Positions 28,256 through 40,200 of a stretch of 64,000 bases of DNA are shown here, in pieces. Position 1 is the first letter of the stretch; every line of letters starts with the position of its first letter. The position numbers and the translations under genes are program-made. The notes beneath the pieces are model-generated. The model ran no database searches. It was not told the DNA's origin and worked only from the letters and a program-made list of their open reading frames with translations. Origin of the DNA: Acanthornis magna (taxonomy: Eukaryota > Chordata > Aves > Passeriformes > Acanthizidae); the NCBI GenBank assembly GCA_036785705.1, contig JAWUZG010000084.1:9685501-9749500 (forward strand), in the 5' to 3' direction.

Positions 28256-29536
28256 AACAACTGTTGGCCAAACTGTCTCCAAGGAATGTTTTATTCTCAC
28301 CTCATTTTGCTGGAAATTTATTTAGCATCCAATCTCTTTTTTAAGTCCTTCTTAATGTATTTCTGATAAACACCTGTATTAACGAAAGCCTCTCTGTTTT
28401 CTTCTTTTCTGAGTACTGCCATTCTGAGCTCCAGAGGCCGATTCTGTAAATATAGTCTCACTCATTGCAGTTACTCTTGTGCTTCTTCCTAGAGAACCTG
28501 GCAGCTCCCTGGAGCCTGAGAATGGAGCTGGATTCACAAAGATGGCACTGCAGAGCATGGCCAAAAGCACTCTGCTCCCACAGCCTGAGTAAAAGCAGGC
28601 TTGCCAAATTCCTGTTGATGCGCTATCAGAGGAAAATATAACCTTGCTGCAAGTTGCTCATGTGAACAAGTCACAACCTTCATAACTTTGTATTCCAAAA
28701 CTTATTTTCCTGAACTATGTATTTTTTAATTCTTGACTTTCCAAGACCGAGATTAAGTCACTTTTCTCTTGGGACCATGTCTCAGATGGGTTATATTATA
28801 TCACAAGAGAATCAAAGTGATGAGAGACAGCTGGATGAACAGAGCTGGTAGTGTGAACAGCACAGGCAGAAAAAACAGTCTTCAATCCATAACAGCTCCT
28901 GGCATCTCACCCACAAGTAATAGGCAAGCATAACCTGCACTGCATTGGCTTGACCATTTAAATAAGTCTCCAAGAATTTCCCTTGATGAACACCCTAGTG
29001 CAGGTTAGAAAACTCCTCACCAAGGATGGGACAGACACTCAACCGCACAGGAGCCTCCAGTGCTGGAAACATACTCTCAGCTGCTGCAGACTCACACATT
29101 CCCTTTGAGGCTTTAACCACAGTTCCAAAGTTGGAAAACACCAAAGCATGTACAAAGGTATGCAGAAGGCAACATTGCCCACTTGTGCAGCAGTTCTGTC
29201 CGCACACATGCCCAAGGGAACCACTTTGCACCCTTAATACTGAGCAGTCGGGATACCTACACATTCCTGCCCTTCCCAGCCAAAGCAATAAAACACTGGA
29301 ACATCTGACAGCACAGAGCTCTCCCTATCCCTCTGAATCCTTGCTGCCGCTTGCTGTCACTGGGCACATTTCACGCAGGCCAGCTGCACAGGATTTATTC
29401 AACCAGTTTTGGAGTATCAAAGCTAACTTTTTTTTTCTTTTTTTGTCTTTGCCCCAGGCAGGCACTTGGTATGCAGGATTTAAATCAGAAAACAAAATGT
29501 TCTGTGAAATTTGTAAATACTCAGCACTGTAACTTC

Positions 29537-29544
<8 letters not shown>

Positions 29545-29569
<25 letters not shown>
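29545..29569 (+). repeat. Poly(A) run, A25
   Basis: An uninterrupted run of 25 A residues. It could be the tail of a processed transcript insertion, but I recognise no retrocopy immediately upstream. It is treated as a simple repeat. Confidence 0.85.
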
Positions 29570-32500
29570 GGCAACTGGAGTGGTTTAAAAATCAAAAAGT
29601 AAAGCATCACTGTGGGTAATGCCACTGTGTCCTAAAGATCAGAATAAATAAGTTCCCAAGATTACCAATTAATTGTGCTGACTGATTTAAGTAATAGGAG
29701 CCAAACATACTCTGAGTTCTACCTTATAATTCCAGTGAAAACAGGAGAATGCTCAATTCAACAAGTGCTCTGCATAAAGACACTGAAGTTGAAAAAACCA
29801 ATTGTTTTATCCTTGCAAATTGGCAGAGAAGACTTTACCTGGTACATACTGCCACAAACTGACTACAATGTAACACCTATCATACTAAGATTTTTAAACT
29901 GTATTTAAAGCCATTAAAATGGAATCAGGCAGAAGAGTATAGGGAAAGAGACACCCCAGGGAATCACAACACTTACACAATGAAGATGATCTAAAAGAGG
30001 TGCTTTGACCAGAAAGCAGCAATAAAGGGTCTGTGACTGGAACTAGAAGAGGAATTACTCCACTGGAAATTAGCATTACCTTTAAGGTCCATGATGTTTG
30101 AGTGAAATTATCCACTTCTGCTTTGCGTGATTCACCATTGCAGACTCCATCTTAATACAAAATTTAAAACAAGCATTTAGCTGATGAATGTTCACATTAA
30201 AATTTCAAAGAACCCTTTCATATATTTTTTCTCAAGCAGTTTCACTTAAATTTTGAAAGGATTCTTTTACAAAAATTGTGAAAAGGGTTCATTTGTTATT
30301 CTTTGGTGACTTCAAAAGCCAAAACATTTAGAATCATTTCCTCTTCACCTGCAAACATTTCACACTCCTCTTATCACAACTGTGGCTTTAATTCCTTCTC
30401 TCTCAAGCCAAGCAGCAAATGGCATCAGTCAAACCAGTTAACTCCCAGGAGTACGTGTACTTAAGAACTGGGTGCTCTTGGTACTAGCAGGGACTCTATG
30501 AACATTGATTATCAGTAGCATACGGCAGAAAGATAATAAATGGTTTCTGGATCTTCATGCCTTGCCCACGGTCTACTTCTGCTAGCCCAGATATTCTGAG
30601 TATGCACAAAGTGCATCTGCTCATGCTTGCCTCAGAGAGAAAAGTCTGATGTTCCCTCAAGGGCCACCTGGAGCACACAGTGCGCCTACTGAAGTTTACC
30701 CTGCCTGGAAGGCATTACCTGGTCACTGATTTCAGATGGCACAGGCTGCACACACACACAAAAGGCTCTGCCTTTTTCAACACGTCAAGTCTTATTTTCT
30801 CATTTGTTCAAGAGTAAGTACAGATTCTTACCCACAGCTGTGGAAAGGAAGGTAGAACAGAAAGGCAAGTACACAAAGCATACAAATTATGACAGACTTT
30901 AGACAGTTTGGCATTGCACAACTCCCTTATGCAACACATTGCCTGAGGCGAGCCTCATGTTTTCAGAAATTCCACAGAATCCCCTTAAAATATGCTCCAG
31001 TGCTGAGGCCCAGTGCCTTCCACCTGCAATTAGTGACTGGACTTATGACATACCATGGACAGATTACATGGATGAACCTTACATTTGCTGGCCTATGCTT
31101 TTTTTAGATGTGACCTGAAATAACAATTGCAAAATCTCGGAGGCAGATGAACCCTGCTAATTTATACAAACTTATTCCTAAGCACAAACTCGATAGAAGA
31201 ATCAAAGGTGTAGTATCAGCCAGCACTTGAAAATTAATATTGTAGTATCAGCACTTGAAATGAATAGTCCACTTAAAACTTAAGTGTATGTATGAGAACA
31301 GAAATGGAGATGGAAGGGCCAATGCTTCTGGCCAGGTTGGAACTTACTAAGCCAGGCTGCCTGTCCTCTGCAGCCACCAGGCTGGGAGCAGGGACTGCCC
31401 CTGGGCTCCAGCTCTCCTGCTGTCTCTGCCCAACCCCAGCCATGAGCTCCCTGAGTGCTGCCACAGCCTGGGCTCCCAAAGAGCTGATAAGCTGAGTTGG
31501 GGCACGTAATGATTTTGTAAATACAAGGAGGAAAGACAAGGGCAGAACATTCATCAACATTTAAAATTGCAGAGAGAGCAATAAGTGCTTAAGAGAAAAT
31601 AGTGACCTACAGCTTCTAGACACAAGTTAAACAGTGGCCACAGCTCAGTTTGACCTGCAGCCCCACGCACGTAGGCAGTCACACAAACATGGCCATGTGC
31701 AGCTGGAATTGAGATGCCACAGGAGAGCTGAAGGTGTCAAACACAAACCCGGCTTGGGGAGGACAACAGTCACAGCAAGAGTCTGTTGATGCAGTTGAGA
31801 TGCACTTACATCTCCTAGGCTTGACTGCAGAGCTACACACAGACCCCAAACCTCCTGTTAGCACAGAGTCTTCCCTGGGGTCCAGAGGAGGGAGAGTGGA
31901 GCAAACGGAGAGGATGAGTCTGCCTGAGCACTGTGGTTGTGCAGCAGCAGGAAAGAGCCCACAGGGAGAGAGTGGAGAAGGAAGGGGGACCGGGGGAGCA
32001 GCAGGAGCATGAGGGATGGTGGCACACAGGAAGGATGTGCCCTGAAAACCAAAGCCCCAGGGCAACTCCTGGCTGAGAAGCAGAAGAGGCTGTCTGTCTC
32101 CAAACTCTGCTCCTGGGAGGGTCCCATGGTAGAAACAAGCATTAATTACAGATAATCTAATTTAAACACTGTAGAGAAGAGCATGGATTAGAAAACCCTT
32201 CTATATGTGTTGTGTGACACAAGGTTAAAGATAAGCTTTGCTTGTATTTCAGAAACTCTTACAAGCTTGTCTCCTATGTTAGCTTTGGACACGACAGAGA
32301 TATATGCCTGTGGGCTGTGGGCACGTTCTGTTTGAAGGACAGATTTCAATCAGTAAAGTATCAAAGAATTCTATATATATAACAGTGTTTTATGTTATCC
32401 ATCACTCGCAAAGTTCCTTAAGGAAGAACTTCATTGTGAAAGAAGAGAGGCAATGAGCCAACTTCTCAATATCTGCGCCATGCAGACTTGTGCCAAGGAA

Positions 32501-35500
32501 GCCTATGGAAACAAACTGCCCAAGATAAAAGTCACAACAGAAGCAAAAAGTCTAGCAACTTTATCAAGCTACTGATGCAACATGGAAAACTCAATGGAGG
32601 CAAAAAATACATGGCTGGTTCCACTGATGGGAACATCCTCAAACACCTCACCTGGCTTCAAACACTGCTGTAATGGATATTTGGCAAATACAAAAACATC
32701 AATGACAGGAATAAAATCGTTGGGACTGTAGAAGAAGAAAGCAATTGAAAACTAACGTTTGGAGTATTTCAGGCAAGTGCCAAAAAAGGCACTTAAAAAT
32801 TACCTCCAAAATTAAAAGTTAATCCAAGTATTTTTCAAAGAGGACTTCATTATGGTATCTCATTTTATTAAACTGAATATATGCAAAATGTGTGTAGATC
32901 TGGCACAGTATAGTAATTTTCAGTACCCATAAACCCAAAATACAGGCTTCTGTCTGCTATGTTTGATAGCAACAAGACTGACTTCGAAGGCTTTATTTTT
33001 GAGAAAACCTTCTCTTGTATCACCTAAAACATGCTGATTTCAGAGCTCTATACAAACTGGACCTTTCCATTTGCTCACTGACAGAGAGACAAAAAACATT
33101 TTCCAGAATGTCCACTTCACAGCCTTTTCACAGCACTGTGGGGCCATCTCATGTTTTGCTGATGACCACTTTCACTGAAAGTCAGTTAAAAGAAGTTATT
33201 TTGCTATGCTTACTTAAGTAGTAACATCCAAAATTTCAGGCTTCTTTTTTAACTTTATGAGTCATACAGTGCAAAAAGGCAACAAAACAATTCAGAATTC
33301 TTGATGGCTTTTCGTCTGTGGATAAAGAAAGTAAAAAAGAGTGGGACTGGGTAAAATAGTGAGATGAAGCACCTGTTGAGACTAGAAAAGCATAAGAAAA
33401 ATGGGTTAAGGGACTTCATGTCCAATAAAAGCAATCATGAATTCATGGGTGTTCGTATGAATCATTCTTCATTTCCTGCCAGAGAGCTTTGGTTTCACCT
33501 AATTACAAAACAAAATGATGAATGAAGAAGGCTAATTCACAGGCATACATATTGTACATGTATTTGTTTATTACTTTTTCCTCAGCCCTCTGTTTTTATC
33601 ATAGCTATTGATGGGCACTGAATGAGAGAAAAGTCTGGCAGCATTAGACAGACTATTTGCAAAGCACATCAAAAATCCACCACAGCTAGAAAGAAGCAAA
33701 CAGATGGTAGCTGGAGAGAAGCAACAGCCGCAACTCTTACTACCTGTGGTGAAAGAATAAACAATATAAACTCCAGATTACAAAGTGCAACCTAAAAAGC
33801 CTAGCTTTGAATGAGAGAATCAGGGTAGAGAATGGGCAGATACAGCTAAATGTTTGTAAAGTAGGCTCAGGAGAAAGGATATTTTGAGAGGGTTGCTAAA
33901 GCCCACTGACCCAAACAGTCCTCTCTACTGCACTCTGCCAAAGAAAAAAAAGGAAATGGGGTGGGGAAGGTGTGGATTTGTGTGTAAGAGAGCTTATTTT
34001 GATGGAATTTTAATTGCAGCTCTGTACACCACACTCTGGTGGTTTGGCTTCTCACTCCACTACTTTCAACACACTTTAAAATGTGTTGTACCAAAATCAT
34101 GCCAAATCATAAAAATGAAAAGACATCTTTCATCAAGGCATGTGCCTGTCACCTATTTACAGATGTCACCAACCCTTTCTACAATGACCTAAACTTCTCT
34201 GCAGAATACAATTTGGGAGAGATTACTTTGTAATGGAATTTTTCCACAATATAACTGGTAACAGTACAAATGGTATGTACTTCCTTTAGTTCTATGAAGC
34301 ACAGAGCAAAATAAATTGAATGGTGCTCTCGCAAAAGGAGGAGTTAAGGAACATATGGCGATTAAGGAACTTTAGAGTCAGTTTTCGGATCAGCTCCATA
34401 CATCACAGACAGCCTTAAAAACTGCCCTTGTCTCTTAGCTGTCCACCACTGAAATGGGATAAGTTAATATTGTTTTCCAAGGCTCCAAAGACCACTAATC
34501 TAGATACAAGAAGCCTCTATGAGCCGATATGCTCAGAAATCATAATGAATGCCCAATTAACAAAATACAACTACAAACTTTTCCATGGGGACACCAACTA
34601 ACTTGCTTTCTATTGCTATTCCACACTTCAAGTTATTCAAACTGGCCAAAAGAAGGAGGTCAAGTATTTATTTAGCTCAGGATGTCAATGTATACACACA
34701 CAGAGGACCACACTTGCTCTTCCTCCTCCTCTGAGGCAGTCAAGGGATTATTCTGGAATAATAAAACACTAGCAACTATTTTACAGGCCAAAACAAGGAC
34801 AGTTGAAATGGAAGGAGCTAAAAGGTAACTGATAGAGCTACATCTTCCCAGCAAAAGTCTCTAGTGCTACAGTGAAGAAGAGGATGCTTACTGAGAACTT
34901 CAGAATAAGGTCATATGTTGTTCAAGTGTCTTGTCAATATATTGACATTTAATGAATTTAGGTACTTACTTTAGCCTTGCAAACATTACAGTTATACTTT
35001 ATTCCCATGAAATTTTATCCAAATGCTTAAATGCTGGGTTTTTTTAAAGCAAAACATCTAATTTAACTACAACATGAAGAATCAGAACTAAAAAATGGAT
35101 AATTACAACAAACAAAGAGGGCTGAACAACATATCGGGGGAGGCACTGAACGAGAATTATTTAAGTTTCTCATGAGCAATATTCTCACATCTCTACATGA
35201 CTACTCCCAGATGATGCGTGCTCTGCTCTAGGTAGTCAGATCCAATAACAATTAAAACAGGCAAAGGAAAACGATTTTGCCCTTAGCATCATGGGTTTGT
35301 GGGGGAGGGATCTGCTAGATAAATATTCCACAAAACAGCACATAACATTGAGCTTACTAAACAAAGTCACTGAACAGAAAATTATTGATTTTGAAGGGTG
35401 TTGAGATTACTCATAGTTCCACTCCACTAGTTTGAATCTATTAAAGGTAAAGAAATGCTCAAGAAATGCTGAGCTCCATCCATATGGTAAAACAGTTGAA

Positions 35501-35827
35501 AAAGTCAGTAACGTGTATTTTTAAGCTACTGTACAAGCTGAAGATTACTGGTTACTAAAAGAATGAAGATGGTTTAACCAGCATAGGTAGGACCACTTCA
35601 GAACCAAAAAACCTAAAGAATTTACCCTGTAGCCAAGACATATATACACACTGCTAAATTCCCAGGACTGTTCAGAGCTCACTCCCTCCCCAGGATTGCC
35701 ACTCCCTGCGTGTTCTCAACAGCCGTTCCAGCCTCGGCCCAGGCTGGACACACTCTCCCACACTGCTGCTGGAACTGGAGGTGCTGAATGTGACTGCCCA
35801 GAAAAGGTCTCAGCTCTTACATCAGAA

Positions 35828-36573
35828 GAGTTTGATCCATGGTATCGCTGTCCCATAAAGAGAATGTACTAGAGACAGGGAGCAAAAGAGAGCCACCAGC
35901 CTACACTGGTTTGAATTGGCTCTGCACAGCTCCAGTGTTGAGAATGAGAAGCAGTAGATGGAACTATGCCAAGAATTAAGACTGAGGGAGCTACAGCATC
36001 TTGATCTGCTGCTGCCCTGAACATGTGTGGGCAGTACAGCACAACTCCTGTCTCTTGGACATACTCTGCACTAGAGTACACATAACTGCGTATCAAGGCT
36101 TGTAGCCTGCCTAGGAGGGGCAAGCAACAAGTATGTGTATTTCATAAGTTCTTCTGCTTCTGATTGCCTTCCCTGCTTTCCTCTATTACCCTGCTTAAAC
36201 AGCAAACACTTCGATCTCAGCTGTTTCTCTGTTTGGAAAAAAAATGAAGAAATGTTAAACACAGAACAGATGTTTATGTTTTTCTCTTACACTTTTAGGG
36301 CCATCTTAGGATACTCCAAACCTGTGACACACGTACAATCATAAACCACTGAAGAGAAAGTACATACTATTATGTTTTATTAGAAATTCACTGCAGTATT
36401 TACAGAACCCTTTTCCTCAAGTCATTCATTCCTCTTTCTGCTGACAGCATAGCCAAGATTCAGTGTTTTATAACCAATTCCTCAGCCCAAGTGTGCAGCA
36501 CGACTTCAAGCGGAGCCCAAGTTAACACACCTGCTTAACTGTTAAGGTAAATCTTTTATGTCAGTCATTCACT
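35828..36573. repeat. Left arm of a ~750-bp imperfect inverted repeat
   Basis: Read on the minus strand, this stretch matches 37854-38602 on the plus strand over its whole length with small indels, at roughly 80% identity by eye. Anchors include 'gtccaagagacag', a perfect block 'acatgttcagggcagcagcagatcaagatgctgt' split across 36001-36030, 'cctaagatggccct', 'ataaaagatttacctt' and 'gaatgactgacataaaa'. The inner end stops at the edge of the CpG island that carries the first exon of the ferritin-like gene. I do not recognise the arm as a known transposon. It lies immediately 5' of the gene. Confidence 0.85.
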
Positions 36574-36579
36574 CTTCAG

Positions 36580-37270
36580 GGTGCTCCCTGACGGGGTTCG
36601 GCACCACGCCGCTACACCGGGATGCCCGGAGCTGGCCGCGCTCCCGCCGCGCCTGCCCAGCGCCACGCACACCATGGCGGCCCCCGCCGGCCCCCCCGCA
36701 TCCGCACCCACATCCTCCTCCCTCTCCGTCGGAGGGCGGGCGGCAGCGCAAGGTGTGTCGCAGGTGCCCGGCTATATCAGGCGGCGCGGCGGCAGCGCGG
36801 CGGCCCCATGGCGGCGCCGGCCATGGCCGAGCCGCGCTCCAAGCGGCCGCGGGTGACGCTGCCCGCCTGCTCCGCGCACCGCCCGCTGCCCGGCAGCCGC
36901 GTCCGCCACGGCTTCCCGCCCGCCGTGGAGGAGGCGCTCTGCGGCGTCACCGGCGCCCAGCTGGAGCTGCACTACTGCCTGCAGGCGCTGGTAAGGCGGC
37001 GGGACGCGGGGAGGGCACGGCAGGCGGCCGGGACGCTGCGTGTGTCGCCCAGCGCCCTGCACCGGCAGCCACCGGCGGAGGGGACAGCAGGTGCCGGGGC
37101 GCGGGGCAGGTCGCGGCTGAGGAGGGGTTAGAGTCTGGCAGGGACGGCAGAGCGGTGCCCTGACCCAGGGGTTTTGGGGCTCTCCGGGCTCCCGACCTTC
37201 CGGCGGCAGCGCTCCTGCCGGAGCCGCGCTGCGGCCCCTGCGCCCGCACGGCCACGGAAACAACGAGGAA
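36580..37270. promoter_or_regulatory. CpG island at the start of the ferritin-like gene
   Basis: GC content and CpG density rise sharply here compared with AT-rich DNA on both sides. The island covers the presumed promoter, the first coding exon and the start of intron 1. A TATA-like 'gctatatcag' lies at 36771-36780, about 35 bases before the preferred start region, but whether it is used is unknown. I see no CAGUGN hexaloop of an iron-responsive element between 36540 and 36808, unlike canonical ferritin mRNAs. Confidence 0.8.
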
Positions 37271-40200
37271 GGCCTGGAACGCGCGGGCCATGAAACGAGC
37301 GCTCGTGTGTTTTGGGTAATTCACAGAGGGCTTATGCCTGGGGAAAAGGGACAGCAGCAGGGAATGCTAAGAGCTTTAGAGTATAATGCTTTAGTGGGTG
37401 TTTTCTCCAAACTTTGTAAAGTAGTGGTGTGTGGTTAACTCTATGAATGTCATGGATGGCTTAGGGTTTCTTGCTCCACAGGCATGAACTTTGGACATGA
37501 AATGATAAAAGTTATCACTGATACCATGTAACTTTCATGCCGAAATTGCATCTGGCTACATATGAAATGTTAAGACAAACGTAACTTAACAGAGACATTA
37601 AAATAAAAAAATCAAAATTATCAATGCCATACCTTCTGATGCCAAGTGTCCACTGGGAAGGAACACAAACTTTATTCAGCATATCCAGAAGATCCTTCAG
37701 CTGGGTTGGGTGTCAAGTATAAGTTCAATAAAAATTTAAGTACGCAGTAAAACCTATTAAGGCTGTGGAAGAAAAAAATTACAGTGATTAGCAGCTGCAT
37801 GGGATGGACAAAACTGTGGATAAATCAAACCTAGAAATGTGAACCTCCTAAATAGTGAATGATTGACATAAAAGATTTACCTTAACAGTTAATCAGCTAT
37901 GTTAACCTGGGCTCCACTTGAATCGCACCACACACTTGCACTGAGGAACTGGTTATAAAACATTGAATCTTGGCTATGCTGTCAACAGAAAGAGGAATGA
38001 ATGAATTGAGGAAAAGGATTCTGCAAATATTGCTGTGAATGCTCGTAACAAATTCCAGCATGTACTTTCTCTTCAGTGGGTTATGGTCACATGTGTGTGT
38101 ATATGTGTTACAGGTTTAGAGTATCCTAAGATGGCCCTAAAAATGTAAGAAAAAACAAACTTGTGTGTTTAACACTTCTTAATTTTTTTTTCTAAACACA
38201 GCAACATAGCTGAAATGAAAATACTTCCATGATAATAGGGGAAAGCAGGGAAGACAATCAGAAGCAGAAGAACTTATGAAATGTACATATTGCTTGCCCT
38301 TCCTAGGCAGACTACGAGCCAACAGCTTGATAAGCAGTTACGTGTACTCTGGTGCAGAGTATGTCCAAGAGACAGAAGCTGTGCTGTATTGCATACACAT
38401 GTTCAGGGCAGCAGCAGATCAAGATGCTGTCGCTTCCTCCGTTTGGTTCTTGGCATAGTCCCAGCTGCTGCCTCTCATTCTCCTCAATATCGGAGCTGCG
38501 CAGAGCCAATGTTCCAACCAGTGTAGGCTGGTAGCTCTCCTTTGCTACCTGCCTGTAATACTTCTCTGTATGAGACAGCCATACCGTGGATAAAATACTC
38601 TAAATATAAGAGCTATTAGATCTGTTAATGTGATTAAATTGGCAGTGGTTAAAGCTGTTACTTTCCCATACAGAATAGAACCAAGGCCTGCAGGGGATTT
38701 TGGGTTGTAATAATTCTGAAATTATAGAATGGTCTGGGTTGGAAAGGACCTTAAAGATCATCAGGTTCCCATCTTCCTGCCATGTGCCTCTCCCAAGGCC
38801 AAGTTGCTTAGAGCTCCATCCAACCTGGTCTCGAGCACTGCCAGGGATGGGGCATCCACAGGTTCTCTGGGCAACGTGTGCCACTGTCTCACCACCCTCA
38901 CAGTAAAGAGTTTTTTCCAAATAACTGCTCTTCCAGTTTGAAGCCATTTCCCCTTGTCCTGTCACTGTATACTCTTGTAAATAGTCCCTCCCAGTCTTTC
39001 TTGTTGGCTCCCTTCAGGTACTGGAAGGCTGCAATTATGTCACCTCAGAGAGCTTTCTCTTTTCCAGGCTGAACAAACCCAATTCTCTAAGCCTTTTCTT
39101 CATAGGAGAGGTGCTCCATCCCTCCGATAACTTTGAATCCCTCCTCCAGACTCGCTCCAACAGATCCATATTTGTCCTGACAAGCCCTCCCAGGCAATGG
39201 CTACATATAATATTGAAGGTGTATAGTTCAGTAGCAGTATCCCTTATTTTGGAATACTATTGTCTGTAATAAAGCTGATAAATAGATGCAAAGTCGTCCT
39301 TGTTCTCTCGTTGGTATTTGCCTCATCTTTCTCATACCTTTGAGAGCTAACTTTTGACTGGAATGCTGGCCTGCAGGGATAAATTTTATGTTCCCTGTTC
39401 TGGGAGTATGCTTAAAAAACAAAACAAAAACCCTTCACAAAACACAATTACAAAACACACACATGCTAACCACTCACAAATAAAATATTCTGAAGCTCTC
39501 TTAACTGCTACTGCAAGAGTAACATCAGTACTACAGTTGCCTGACCAATATTAAAGGACAGAAGGAGTTCTAGCAGAAGTATAGAGATTCTTCATTCCAT
39601 TCTACAACTACTTACTTCATTTATTGTAGAAAGTTGGATTAAGGTCTCCAAAGTGATTGTGCTTTGTGAACAAAACACCTTCCATTGGAAGACTCTCCCA
39701 AGTTCTGTTAAAGCCACATTCTGCTACAAGTGAGTCCCATCTCCAGCAAATCTTAACACTCCTGTTTTGTGTGCTTAGGGTGAATATTTTGATCAGTCAC
39801 ATGTGGCTCTACCAAATATTTCGAAGTTCTTCCTGCATCAAGCTCTGGAAGAGAGAAATGCCGCAGAAGCGTTGATGAAGTATCAGCAAGAAAGAGGAGG
39901 CCATTACTGCTCTAAAACCATCCAGGTGGGTAGTAGACAACAAGTTTTCAAGCAGCTGTGATCCATTTAATGTACTGAATTATATTGTTAGTGCTTCAGA
40001 TCTCTGCATTCACCCACTATTAGATTTCCAGATATAATTTACCTGACATACTTGTATACCCAGTTTTGTTCTTGACTGTGATGCCTAGAAACTGTCAGAC
40101 ATACAGTCCTCACTCTAGGGGGGTTGCTTTCTAGCCAAAAATATGGACAGTACTCCCCTTTTCTTTTACTCAGCTGGACACTGCCGTTTCCAGTTTGCTG

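Larger units (their letters stand above)
19850..35800. other. Intergenic DNA, no gene recognised
   Basis: About 16 kb without a supportable exon. It holds the CA microsatellite at 20119-20160, a short C run at 20195-20204, a homopurine tract at 21205-21275, A-rich (CAAA)-like DNA at 28150-28255, an A25 run at 29545-29569 and a GC-richer patch at 31320-32140. The 168-residue open frame at 29026-29532 ends in low-complexity DNA and has no recognisable domain. An octamer-like ATGCAAAT occurs at about 20943 and a homeobox-like TAATTA cluster near 25380. Neither is more than suggestive. Confidence 0.55.
36991..39778 (+). other. Intron 1 of the ferritin-like gene
   Basis: The donor is GTAAGG directly after the codon for the last exon 1 residue, and the acceptor is a 'gtgcttag' preceded by a T-rich stretch. 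The intron contains the rest of the CpG island, the right arm of the inverted repeat (37854-38602) and a minus-oriented CR1 copy (about 38718-39175). Its position corresponds to intron 1 of vertebrate ferritin heavy-chain genes. Confidence 0.82.

Noticed and set aside
29026..29532. Plus-strand open frame of 168 codons
   Set aside because: It has no domain or homology that I recognise, a competing open frame lies on the other strand, and it runs into low-complexity T-rich and A-rich DNA.
31292..32155. Cluster of overlapping open frames in a GC-richer patch
   Set aside because: Several frames on both strands are equally open and none shows a known family. I treat it as compositional.
36450..36475. 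CAGTGT motif upstream of the ferritin-like gene as an iron-responsive element
   Set aside because: The flanking bases do not form the required stem with a bulged C, and the site lies in the repeat arm rather than in a likely 5' UTR.
38276..38526. Possible conserved peptide shared with the minus strand of 35869-36123
   Set aside because: The shared frame follows from the inverted repeat. The right arm shifts frame, and many differences are CpG-decay changes. There is no sign of an independent coding exon.
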